Source: Leishmania donovani (lineage: Eukaryota; Euglenozoa; Kinetoplastea; Trypanosomatida; Trypanosomatidae). From it: DNA of 64,000 nt. The first letter of the stretch is position 1. Every line of letters starts with the position of its first letter. The notes beneath the pieces are model-generated. The model did not search any database. It saw only the letters and a program-made list of their open reading frames with translations, and was not told where the DNA came from. Position numbers and translations under genes: made by a program. The stretch lies in the NCBI RefSeq assembly GCF_000227135.1, contig NC_018250.1:162501-226500 (forward strand). The letters run 5' to 3'. Shown here in pieces: positions 10,301 through 18,844 of this stretch.

Positions 10301-10649
10301 CATGATGGGGACCACGTTCATCTCTAACGTGCAGCTCAATGCGTGGACCTTTGGTGTGTTGCGCGCGCTCGGTTTCCGCACCGCGCAGCTGATGCGCTGC
10401 GCCGTCTACGAGTCCCTCTGTATTGTCATCTCCGCATTTGCATTGGGGCTGGTGGTGGGCGTTGCGGTTGGCGTGACGATGGCCATTGAACTGTGCCAGA
10501 TCATGGTCATTCCGTTCCATTTTAGCTTCCCTTACGCGCTAGTGATCGTTGTGTTCGGCATGGCGCTCGCGGCCGCCGTTGTTGGCTCCATCGCACCACT
10601 TCTGAGTCTGCGCAAAAAGCCGATCTCCTTTGTCCTGCGCGGCATCTAG
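7335..10649 (+). CDS. FtsX/MacB-type predicted ABC-transporter permease
   Basis: 1104 residues, ATG at 7335. About ten membrane segments are visible: one at residues 41-63, a cluster of six at about 394-417, 442-470, 487-510, 547-570, 577-602 and 640-663, and three at the C-terminus (about 970-995, 1024-1052, 1066-1090). Each of the two main clusters holds the FtsX-family signature: ERQFELAMIRAQGMSRTQII near 419 and NAWTFGVLRALGFRTAQLMR near 1004. Between them are two large, mostly hydrophilic regions (about 64-390 and 664-965) with many N-glycosylation sequons, expected on the luminal or outer face. This two-repeat layout matches LolE/MacB-like permeases. No ATP-binding domain is fused or encoded nearby, so any ATPase partner is elsewhere or absent. 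Membrane location and substrate are unknown. The family call is solid at fold level; transport itself is inference. Confidence 0.82.
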   Translation: MSIEVPVKKSEDSDDRTGFFETLKLSWIYTVADVRRRPRNIIIGIAAVMLLVFFSAVVLIGIWKTPYILLRLAELTAGEMDVILYGGGATLLLNYTKLNQSFVKSPVVAGAAPRWIARASLTSEATYRASMHHAAGTRTRDRVTAANILLINSELEQLAGIGRGWPYREIGFDEAQIFFSAANYIGVSGNKGERVHLSINASSLSNAIGIDTLSFNITRPKKVTDPISFYLAAFFMLNNITEDSIPLFDVVSLSMAATMADAVETTAGKYASALGNAVIMDCRQFLNVLVDQSCLLGPQSISPSEGYYFPTTAELFNITLPSTNSLDIQDYAMMVVVMLEGRYDMYYADTKLRGAMLTEKSNKLMEAVGLSFEGTLQFPVDTTIQTLDTFRTLMTAACVTVVVGIVVLGSILMFTLLQINAEERQFELAMIRAQGMSRTQIIGILVMQTLAFTVPGTAFGVLLACATNAILERMLANFTKAPTRLGDVPIVAITIGILMGLLLPLVATYSPVKRALSSSLRDALDIYRQVYNEAHVKAIRLEEMGLRMWQIFLGIFLVFAGFLVYYLMPLSFIFSNMMMFFILLDFVLICMIAGLCMMTYVVQGPAEVFVLYLLLWGRETRLWTLIRKNLRSHRDRNSKAYVMFLLSVACLVASGMMFSMMSTISSQLAELTTGAPVTVTSKSFWNPLDQASLDAFMRGEGSLYATQWAYTSFALREYPQIASRTQVGNLIGNFRTIGVRAVTEFFMDATYPEFNMVDSYRSGYKYPMNTFHQRDVIRSMYEHPPHRNVSKKQGIIVNGFPYGVKIPNVTAKESQVIPMIISSAAQDEIGLDVNSAAQLRFDYFLNDSAQTMSTVFFLEPRALMDRISGFLAVSSLPILFTQGTILVPTKYFQSLLNPAVLDFDAEQMISITNHSVLEVRQAVLYVQLRSNVTKREREIFVNALQTHTDTLYHAIVDTEATVEQLRSVQNLIMGFFYFTSVICITLCAFMMGTTFISNVQLNAWTFGVLRALGFRTAQLMRCAVYESLCIVISAFALGLVVGVAVGVTMAIELCQIMVIPFHFSFPYALVIVVFGMALAAAVVGSIAPLLSLRKKPISFVLRGI

Positions 10650-12731
10650 GATGAATGTATATATGTGTGTGCGTGTGCCCGCGCTATGTGTGGCCTTCTT
10701 TCATGCAATCGAGGAGCCTGCGACTCTACACTCCCTGCCTCCCAACAAAGGGCGTCCTTCCTTCTTCGTTGTCGGCACTGCGCTCCTCTTCAAGGATCCA
10801 CCTTGGAGTACGGGATCGAGTCTTTGTGCGTGCGAGTGTACGAGTACGTCTCCCTCAGCGTGCATACGACATGGTCCGCCGCTACTGTGGCTGCTGTCCT
10901 CATCCCCCGAATTCCCCTTTGACTCTCTGGCTCTTCTCCTGATGCCTTTGCTCTTTTCGTGCAATGCAAAACCTCTGGAGCAGCGAGGGCGAGGAAGAGA
11001 AGTTGTGCAAGCGTTGCGGATCTCGAGAAGTGGGGGGCAGGCAGACAGCGAGAGCCCAGAGCGATGGAGAGTGATGTTCGTGAAAGCATGGTTGGGCACA
11101 TGCACACGCTCGCGCGTGCAGAAGAAACTGGTGACCTAGAGAGGCCAGAGCAAGCAGAACCGCGGCGAAGTGAGGGCGGAAGGCGGTGATGGTGGAGGAG
11201 GGAGCGGGAGCTGTTGCTGACACGTACACTGGCAGCCCTCCCCCAACCGTTTGAAGGGCGCTCTTTGTGTCTGTGTGTGTGGGTCTGCATCTCTCCCGCT
11301 ACCTTCTCCTCCGGTGCGTTGAGAGTCGTGCCGCCTTTCATTCTTCCTCCCTCGTGTGTTTCTCGCCTCCTCTCGTGCGCTGTCTTACGCATGCGCGAAT
11401 AGACGCAGGGAGTACACCTCTCGCCTCCTGCGCTCTGCTGCCACTTCCATTTACCTGTGCGTCTGCACGCTCTTGCGCCGTAGTGCAGCGCACTCCTGCT
11501 GCGGCGGCTGTTTCGTTTGTTTTTATTTTCTTGGGAGATCGGGGGCTTTCTTCCCTTGGTGTTTCCGTTCTCTCGTTGACGGTCCGGCGCCGCTGCGGTA
11601 ACCCCCCACGACATCCACGGCTCCGCCTTGCCTTTCCTCCATTTCTCTCTAGCTCTACTCCCACGCTCCGCCCCTCACCACTCATCCTTTCCCGTGCCGC
11701 CGCCACCGCCACCGCCGCCGCCGCCTTCCCCTGCACCTACTTCAACCTCTGTGTAGATCAACGCATTCAAGCTGCAGCCGAAGGGCTCGTGCGGCCATGT
11801 CCTCTGCAGCTCTCACGGAGGCGGGGGAAGGCGTTGCTACTGGAGTTCGAAAGTCAGAGAGAGAGGGAACGCTTCGTGCGCATTACGACACGAAATATCC
11901 GTGTCGTATTCGTGCGCGTTCGATCCCCGGGTATGACGGAACCTCATGCGCCTCTTTTCTTGCCGTGTTTTGATCTCTCGCCCCGTCTACCCGCGTCTTT
12001 CGCATTTGGCAGCTGCAGGAAAAAGCAACACAAAAACGAAAAGACCAGCGAAACGAGCGATTTGAGGAGATGGGGGGGGGGGGCGACGGTGTCACTCCGC
12101 TACTGGGAAAGGCCGGGGGAAGGGGAGATGAGAGCGGGTGCGCCAGCGTAGATGGCTTGCGTGCTTTCGCACACCTATGAGCATGTGCGGAGCGTTGGGG
12201 GTGAGAAATGCCTTTGGATCGTTTCGTTTCTATGGATGTGTTGCACCTCCTCAGCAATGTCTTTGTTTTGTTCTCTTCCTGCTCCACCGGGCACCTTCTC
12301 CATTTCGAATGCTCCTGACGGACTCAGCGGGGTCCCTTCCGATCTTTTACGCGCGTGTATGTTGATGTGTTTCCCTGTGTCGTTGTTGTTGACAGGTCCG
12401 AGAAAACGGTATCTTACTGCTTTTGGCTTTATATGAGATTTGAGTCGGCGCGTCTAGTAATCTCGTTCGTCTTCTCCTCCGCCACTGTTTGGCGAGCCTC
12501 CACCCTCCTCTCTCTGCGGCGCGTCAACAAACACACACACACACACGCACATATTTTTATCTTCAGCCCCCACCTTCCCCCATGCCACACCACCCTTTCC
12601 CTAGCCCGACACCTACGAACTTTGTGGTGTATGCTGCGCAAGTTTGATTGCGACAGTGCACGAGTCATCGCGCCCTCTCCCCCACTTCACCCCTCCTCCG
12701 CTTTATTCTTTTAGCTCTGTGTGGTCCTCGG

Positions 12732-12982
12732 TGACGTGGGACACTGCAGTGCGTGGCGTCAGGTCCCAGTGCACTGACTCTCGGTGGGGAGGCCAGGCAG
12801 CCATTCATACGATTAGGCAGAGTGTCGACCTGACTCGAGCGTATCCCAACCCACCCCCCGGCCCTCAGACGGCTTACTGGTGGGTGGGCTGAGTTTGAGG
12901 CAGGGGACGTGCTCCGGTGACTGAGCCGGCGCACTGCTGTAACGCGTGTGTCTAGGGCTACTTCGGCACCACAATGTGGCGG
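12732..12982 (+). repeat. Degenerate SIDER2-like element, copy E
   Basis: Begins GTGACGTGGGACAC.GCAG.GCGTGGCGTCAGG and ends GTGTCTAGGGCTACTTCGGCACCACAATGTGG, paralleling the first and last parts of copy A. The middle third (the GGTGCACAGGGTGGCGG part) is missing or unrecognisable. Contains CCTGACTCGAGCGTATCCCA, which recurs in diverged form in copy G near 57190-57210. Confidence 0.7.
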
Positions 12983-13082
12983 CCTGCGGCAGGGCCAAGG
13001 AGCGACTGGGGAGTGAAGTGGAGGTCGACTCGTATTGAATATTCAGCAGATGGGCCTGCTGAGGAAAAGCAAGCACGCCTTT

Positions 13083-13757
13083 GTTTTAGGCCACCGTCTT
13101 CTTCAGGAGGGGCCACGTCGAGCGCTACGGTAATGAGGCGCCATCTGCGACCTTTCGGTGCTCCATGAGCGAGCTCTTCTCCTCGTGCGCGTCCGCGCAG
13201 AAACGCAATTCGAGGGTCCCGCCTCCTTTTGGCAGCACAGCGTCCTGTGCGCGTAGTTTTCTCTCCGATGGCTCACGCGCTCTTTCCGCCGACAGCCGCT
13301 CCCCATCTCGCTGGTCGGAGCGCGAAGCCGAGGCAACGCGTAATCTCGAAACGATGGGGGCGAGGCACTTTGGACGGTTTGCACCGACGGCGGAGAGAGG
13401 GGCCGGGTGCCCCCTCGGGCGGGGGCAGGAACGGTTCGGGCAGCCCAAACGGCTCGCAGCGAAACAGGGAGGGGGGGGCNNNNNNNNNNNNNNNNNNNNN
13501 NNNNNNNNNNNNNNNNNNNNNNNNNNNNNNNNNNNNNNNNNNNNNNNNNNNNNNNNNNNNNNNNNNNNNNNNNNNNNNACCGTTGCAGCGCTGGCGTCGG
13601 CAATTCCGTGACGACTTTGTTCTTTCAAGCCCGGGCAACACAACAAATGCTCAGGGGTCTCTTGGCAGCGGTGGTTGCGCATCCACAGTGCGGCTTTGAC
13701 AGGCTCACGAACGCCGTCGGTGCCGTTGAGGTGCACCGCGAGTGCTACACGCTCCAC
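13083..13757 (-). pseudogene. Possible DIRE (dead ingi/L1Tc-type retrotransposon) 3' fragment
   Basis: On the - strand, an open but start-less frame crosses the gap. Just before the gap it encodes ALWMRNHRCQETPEHLLCCP followed by GLKEQSR. The C-x(n)-ETxEHLLxxCP pattern is typical of the Cys/His segment that follows the RNase H region in trypanosomatid and other non-LTR retrotransposon polyproteins. Upstream on that strand the frame is closed by a TGA within ten codons, so it is a remnant. Beyond the gap the frame stays open to 13125 but is Arg/Ser-rich and unassigned. Identification rests on one short motif. Confidence 0.42.
13480..13578. other. Assembly gap (99 N)
   Basis: Run of N directly after a G9-C stretch; size is probably nominal. 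Confidence 0.99.
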
Positions 13758-15029
13758 ATCTCACGTCACCGCAAAAAAGAGGCGTCCGTGCGCAGAACGC
13801 GCGCGTGGGTGATGGCGCCGCGCGTGACCACGTGTGACAGCGGGGTAGTGCATACAGGGGGAAATAGCCCCCCCGCACCACCACCACCACCACCGTGATC
13901 ACGTCGCTACCCACGGCCTGTCTGCCGGAGTCTACGCCGCGCTTGTCTACCTCAAAAGGCAGGTTTGCTGGCTTCGCTACGGTAGGCTTCCGTCTTTTGC
14001 GGAGCTGTGTGACGGTGCGCTCCTCTGCGCTCACCGTGTGCGTGGGTGTCTTTGCGCACCTGCGTTTCATCGGATGTCGGCACATTATCTTCCGCTGTCG
14101 CTTTCTGCTTTCCGTTTTGTGCTTTTCGCTCGTGGCAATCTCTCTGTCTTTCTGTGTCTTATCTTGCCGGTGCTGAGCTCCGCACTAGCGTCTTCGCCCA
14201 GGCTCTTGGAGCTCTCTTTCTCTCTGTGTGTCTGTGTGCGTGTTCCTCACCGTGCAGTCCATTTCACGTCTCCACACTACTTCGGTGGGTGTCGCCAATC
14301 TTTTCACTCTCCCATGATGCACATATAGAGGACGAAGAAAGAAAATACAGAAAACGATCATGGTGCGAATCGGCATGGACGCTCGAGCTCTCTCCATGCT
14401 ATCTGTCGTTCCCCCCTCTGACCACCTGCGGAGGCGCGCGTGGCCACGTGCCCACAGATGTGCAGGCTAGCCCCCTTCTCTCTCGTTGTTGCATTCCCGG
14501 CAGTTTTAGGTAGGAGGAAGGGGGTGAATCGGAGAGAAAATGATGGCATCCTGTCCCTTGTATACGACACAGCCGCGCACATGTGTGTGGGCGTTCTCGA
14601 TGCCTACCACGAGAGCGTTCGCTGTCCCCACGCGTTGCGTTTTTATGCTTTTTTTTTAGTTCTGCGTCGTCGTGTTTGTGTGTGTGTATGGGGGTGAGGG
14701 TTCTGGCCTCTTTGCGTCGACCTCACCTGCAGACGGAGGCCACGCAGCACCGCATAGAAAAGTGGGTCGACGCCCCTCTCCGTCTGCACATCTCCGCCTT
14801 CGCCGACTTCCCTCTCTCTATAATACGCACCGGCACACACACGCACACTTACAAACGTGCAATTTCAACGCATCCTTGCACGTGTGCTTCCGTGGCGCCG
14901 TCCTCTCCTAGAATGACTTCTCTCCGCCAGCATTGCTGACCATCACTGCCTTGTGCCATCACATACCCACGCACGCGCATCCGCACATTTCCCCTCCCCC
15001 CATTCCCATTCGATTGTGTGGAAGCAGTG

Positions 15030-15081
15030 CTGCGTCGCTCTCACGTTCTCTTCGGCCTTCTCGCTGTGCTGCCTCTGTGAG
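15030..15081 (+). promoter_or_regulatory. Candidate spliced-leader acceptor for the CHAP gene
   Basis: C/T-rich run (CGCTCTCACGTTCTCTTCGG and following) with the first AG at 15080-15081, about 98 bases before the chosen ATG. This supports the ATG at 15179 over the upstream open frame. Confidence 0.4.
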
Positions 15082-15178
15082 CGGATGCTCACCTGCTGCT
15101 CATCTAGTGCCGGTGCCACACACAAGCACATTCTTCTCTCGAGTCGTGCACACGTCTCAGGCCAGTATCTTGCGCTCA

Positions 15179-16156
15179 ATGGGATGCACATCATCCACAG
15201 AAGCGAAAGCCAACGAAGCGCATTCGTCCTCAGCTCGTCTATCTCGAAACCGCGTGACGAGGCCTCCCGATCGGATGGGCACGGCGCGCCGTCTGCGTCC
15301 GGCCGCGCGTGAAGAAGTCGACTTCAACCCTGAAAACGCCGCCGGTGCAGAGCGCCTCCGCCCGTTCGTCGTCACGGCCCGCAGCAGCAGCCGGGTTGGT
15401 GCCGTTACCCTGCATGGTGTCTGTGGCTACACCCAAAACGGCGTGCCTGCGTACAGCAATGGCACCTCGAACACATGGACAAGCACGAAGAACTTCCGCG
15501 AAGGTATCTTTATGGGGTACCAGTGGCAGTGTGTCGAGTTTGCCAGGCGGTGGCTCTGGGTGACGCACCGACTGTTGCTGCCAGAGCGTAGCTGCGCTTA
15601 CTGCTTTTCTAGCTGCACGTACGCATACCGACTCAAGAAGGACCCATCACCCACCTCGCAGCGGGCACGCGCGGCCATGCACGGGACTGCGGCAGAGACC
15701 GGTGCCGGCTCGCCATCGTCCTTCAAGGAAGTGAATGCCGCGACAGAGGTGAAGCTCCTTGGACCGTACACGAACAGAGACGCCTGGGAAAAGGTGCCCG
15801 CCAAGTTCGTGAAGCAAGGCTCACTGGTGCCTCCGGTGGCGGACAGCTTGATTGTCTACCCGATGAGCTGGGGCAGCCCGTGGGGACACATCGGTGTCAT
15901 CACCGCCGTTGACCTGGATCGAAACTGTGTCTACGTTGCTGATCAAAACCGCTACTTTCACGACTGGAACGGCAAGTCGTACAGCGCCGTCTTTCGGCTG
16001 GACTGCGACAAGGGTCGATTCTACATACGCGACCACGAGAGCGAGTGCATGGGGTGGCTGACATTTCCAACCGCGGTGGAGGGGCACGACGTGTGGTGTG
16101 CAGGTGACCAGGCGCCACGGAAGGCATGCAAGCGACAGCAAGAAGCGGGGGCTTAA
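15179..16156 (+). CDS. CHAP-domain amidase, trypanothione/glutathionylspermidine amidase-like, doubly acylated N-terminus
   Basis: 325 residues. The upstream frame is open but only with TTG, and the ATG at 15179 gives MGCTSST, a textbook N-myristoylation site (G2, S6) with a palmitoylatable C3, so I take it as the start and predict membrane anchoring. The body matches the peptidase-C51/CHAP amidase half of glutathionylspermidine/trypanothione synthetases: FMGYQWQCVEFARRWLW places the catalytic Cys at 118, PWGHIGVITAVD the His at 237, and VYVADQNRYFHDW the acid at 255. That acid is Asp, where the bacterial bifunctional enzyme has Glu. A 40-50 residue Ala/Ser/Thr-rich insert (about 155-200) widens the Cys-His spacing. 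The ATP-grasp synthetase domain is absent, so it could only hydrolyse, for example spermidine-glutathione amides or peptide-like bonds. Substrate is inferred, not shown. Confidence 0.85.
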   Translation: MGCTSSTEAKANEAHSSSARLSRNRVTRPPDRMGTARRLRPAAREEVDFNPENAAGAERLRPFVVTARSSSRVGAVTLHGVCGYTQNGVPAYSNGTSNTWTSTKNFREGIFMGYQWQCVEFARRWLWVTHRLLLPERSCAYCFSSCTYAYRLKKDPSPTSQRARAAMHGTAAETGAGSPSSFKEVNAATEVKLLGPYTNRDAWEKVPAKFVKQGSLVPPVADSLIVYPMSWGSPWGHIGVITAVDLDRNCVYVADQNRYFHDWNGKSYSAVFRLDCDKGRFYIRDHESECMGWLTFPTAVEGHDVWCAGDQAPRKACKRQQEAGA

Positions 16157-16846
16157 AAGCGAAATGAAGCGCCCACACACACACACACACACACGCACAC
16201 ACCACCCCTCCCTTCCCTCCTCCCAGTGCACACATAGTGTGCGTCTCGTGGCGTCTGCCCCCCCCCTCCGCCCCCACTCCCTGCAAGCGCCTTCTTGGTC
16301 GCATCACTGCTTTGGATTGCTCTTCCGCTGTCTATGCGCATGCTTCAGCCCCCCCTCCCCTCCCTCACGTCTCGGCCTGTCCACCGGCCAACGCTTTGAA
16401 GGGGCAAAGAGTAGTTCAGGCCGAGCCCAGCCCGCCGCGCGGCGTACAATGCGTGTGCGTGTGTGTGTGTGTGTACGCCATGTCTATGGCAAAGAGCACT
16501 GGACATGCGCGCAAGGAAACATGCACGCGGAAGATCGACAAGTATGCGAGACACGCTGCTCAGCGTTCATGGTCACCGCCTTTACCCCTTGGCGGCTTTC
16601 CCTTCATCCGCCATCTCTTCTCCCCTTCACCAAACCCCAGTACACACGCGCCCACTCGCGTGTAGTGGCCAACGCAGCCCCGTACAGAATCACGCAAGCG
16701 CACTTAGCCACTGCCGTCGCTCGAGGTGCCCTTTCCGCCCCCTCCCCTCTTGTGTGTGGAGGCAAAGCGACCATGGTGTGCCGCACGCGCTCGCCTTGGG
16801 TCGACACGCACAAGCTCCCCGAGCTTGCGCCACTTTCCTCGCCGCC
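16157..16846. other. Intergenic spacer
   Basis: Starts with a CA repeat (about 16174-16202), then C-rich blocks with C8 and C6 runs, a GT repeat (16453-16474) and C/T-rich sequence up to the next ATG. An open frame runs through here into the next gene but has no credible start. Confidence 0.7.
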
Positions 16847-17896
16847 ATGTCGTGGGAGCCTGACAAAAAGCACCGCAGTCAATGGAGTCTTACCGCCGAC
16901 CCGCGGATGCTGAGCTCAGCGGCAGCGGTGACACAGTCGTCGTACCTGCACGCGCTCGGTGCCACACAGGAACTGCAGCCGGAGTCGCAGCATCTGCCGA
17001 AAGCTCGTAACACGGTCGCCTCTGGCGCATCGATCAACCCAGCCATGGCGGCTGTGGCGCAGCAGAAAGCTCGGTACGCGCGTTGCCCGTATGTCCCTCC
17101 ACCTGCCTTGCGCCGTAGTCGCCTCCATCTGGGCCCCACGGCGGGCACCAGCGGCGCGCTTGGCGGAACAAAGCACATCGACGAGGGTCGTCGCGCCCTC
17201 ACGCAGCCTGCAACGTGGTCTCTGCCGTTGCAGTCTGATTCCGCACAGCGCCGAGCGCCTGCAGGCGCGGGGCCCACGCCGCGTTCGGCGGTCAATGGGG
17301 ATACCACATTTCACCCCCTTCCGCCACTACGGCCGTCACTCCATCCAATCCCTCCGCCACCGACTGAGTGGTGTCAGGCCCTCGTTGCGCTTCAAGAGCG
17401 TCAGCTGCTCTGCTGGCAGCAACTTATAGAAGCCCAGCAGCTGATGACTCACCACGTTGGGCGGCTGCAGGAAGAGTTGCAGTATGTGCGCGAAGTCCTG
17501 AAGCACGGACTTGGCAAGCACTCCACGACGGAGGCGGTCATCGCGAGCGCAGCAGATCCACGCAAGCGCTCCCGCTCGGAAGGCCACGACAGTTTCAAAG
17601 CTGCAACAGTGACCAAATCTGCAGCAGCAGTGCCGACTGCCAGCGCCGCAACCTCGCAGCGGAACATGTCAGTGCACGTGGTTCGTTTGCTAGGAGAGAG
17701 CACCACCTCTACGCCTGCAGTCGTGCAGGACGCGGTAGTCTGTCGAGATGTCGCCCGGCCGGCAGAAGTCGCGCAAAGGCTCCCTTCGAGACCATCCGCA
17801 GAGCCGAAGGAGGGCAATGGCGGTGGCGGCGGTGCTGCACACTCACAAGGCACCGCTGACGCTGCCGACAGCGAGGCAGACATCTTCATGCTCTGA
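16847..17896 (+). CDS. Uncharacterised protein with proline-rich middle and short coiled coil
   Basis: 349 residues from the ATG at 16847 (GCCGCCATGT context). The open frame extends upstream, but that part is pyrimidine-driven low complexity. The N-terminal half is Ala/Ser/Gln-rich, a Pro-rich stretch (about 155-175, ending IPPPPTEW) leads into a predicted helix or coiled coil (about 175-215, WCQALVALQERQLLCWQQLI and following), then a basic DPRKRSRSEGHD patch that could serve as a nuclear localisation signal. The tail holds a Gly-rich run and the acidic end SEADIFML. No catalytic motif, membrane span or signal peptide. I do not recognise it. Base composition and codon use match the neighbours, which argues that it is a real gene. 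Confidence 0.72.
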   Translation: MSWEPDKKHRSQWSLTADPRMLSSAAAVTQSSYLHALGATQELQPESQHLPKARNTVASGASINPAMAAVAQQKARYARCPYVPPPALRRSRLHLGPTAGTSGALGGTKHIDEGRRALTQPATWSLPLQSDSAQRRAPAGAGPTPRSAVNGDTTFHPLPPLRPSLHPIPPPPTEWCQALVALQERQLLCWQQLIEAQQLMTHHVGRLQEELQYVREVLKHGLGKHSTTEAVIASAADPRKRSRSEGHDSFKAATVTKSAAAVPTASAATSQRNMSVHVVRLLGESTTSTPAVVQDAVVCRDVARPAEVAQRLPSRPSAEPKEGNGGGGGAAHSQGTADAADSEADIFML

Positions 17897-18844
17897 CAAG
17901 GGCTGCCCACCCTCACAAGAGACATACACGGGTGATGTTCACGCACTTCCACACACTGGCCTTAACGCGTCACGGAAACGGTGTTGTGTGTGTGTGTGTG
18001 TACGTGCGTGTGCGACATGATACACCTCTCTGCTACCCCAACAGCCGCTCATAATGAAGAGCAAGCACAGACACGCAGACAGAGAAACTACCGCCCTCGC
18101 TGTCTCGCTACAGAGGCGCACGCGCGTTGGTCAGACGGCATTACATGACCTGGCGCTGCCTAAGCATGGGCGGAGAAGCGTATCACGTTGCTTCCGGATC
18201 TTCCATGCGCCGAGCACATGACCCTTTCGCTGCCTTTGCCGTACTGCGCGGCTTTGCGTGGTCTCTCTTCATGTGCGTGTGTGTGTGTGTGTGTGTCACC
18301 GTGCCGCACACGCATATATCGAAGTTACAAAGTCGCTCCTACGCTCTTTTTGGCACGCCCCCGCCCAACTTCGCCCACACAACCCTCTGCCCCACGTGCG
18401 CACACATGCACGCAGTCGCTGGCAGCGCACCCCATCCCCCATCGGCAGCCGTGTTGAAACACCCACATATATATACACACAAGCGGTGAAGCAGCATCCG
18501 CAGCGGTAGCGCTTTTCACGCATAGACTCACCAACCCTTCCACATGTGCAGACACACGCGCATAGACACATCTGACCTGCTTCCACCTCCAGCTCTCTTC
18601 ATTGCTTTCTCTCCATCACACCAGCAGATAAAGAGTGCACCCATATCTCTCCGTCTATCTGTGTGCGTGTCAAGACCGGCGCGCACACCCCATCCGCAGC
18701 GCGCGCCTCTACGGCTCACCTTCTATTTTTCCTTCTTCGCTTCACCTTCACAGAGAGAGATAGAGACATCGTCGTTGTCCGAGAAGTCAGGCTTCTTTTT
18801 TCAGTCATCTCTCCGCCACCCCCTCTCCGTCCCCCCTCCACTCC
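17897..18844. other. Intergenic spacer
   Basis: GT repeats at 17984-18002 and 18276-18297, scattered CA and CACA motifs, TATATA near 18468-18475, and a C/T-rich stretch at about 18795-18843 directly before the next ATG. No gene seen. Confidence 0.75.

Larger units (their letters stand above)
10650..15178. other. Long intergenic spacer with retroposon debris and one assembly gap
   Basis: From 10650 to 12730 there are C/T-rich and low-complexity sequences, a purine-rich island (about 10970-11210), a CCG/CCA-rich patch (about 11697-11725) and CA repeats (12531-12546). A degenerate SIDER2 lies at 12732-12982, followed by an antisense DIRE-like remnant (13083-13757) interrupted by a 99-base gap. 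From 13900 to 15178 it is C/T-rich with CCA/CAC runs, with a probable acceptor for the CHAP gene near 15081. No intact gene seen. Confidence 0.65.

Noticed and set aside
9270..10520. 416-codon open frame on the - strand
   Set aside because: It is wholly antisense to the FtsX-type permease and has His/Arg-rich composition typical of reading GC-rich codons backwards.
11267..12151. 294-codon open frame on the + strand
   Set aside because: Spacer sequence; low-complexity Ser/Arg/Leu/Ala content, no motif, and no codon bias like the accepted genes.
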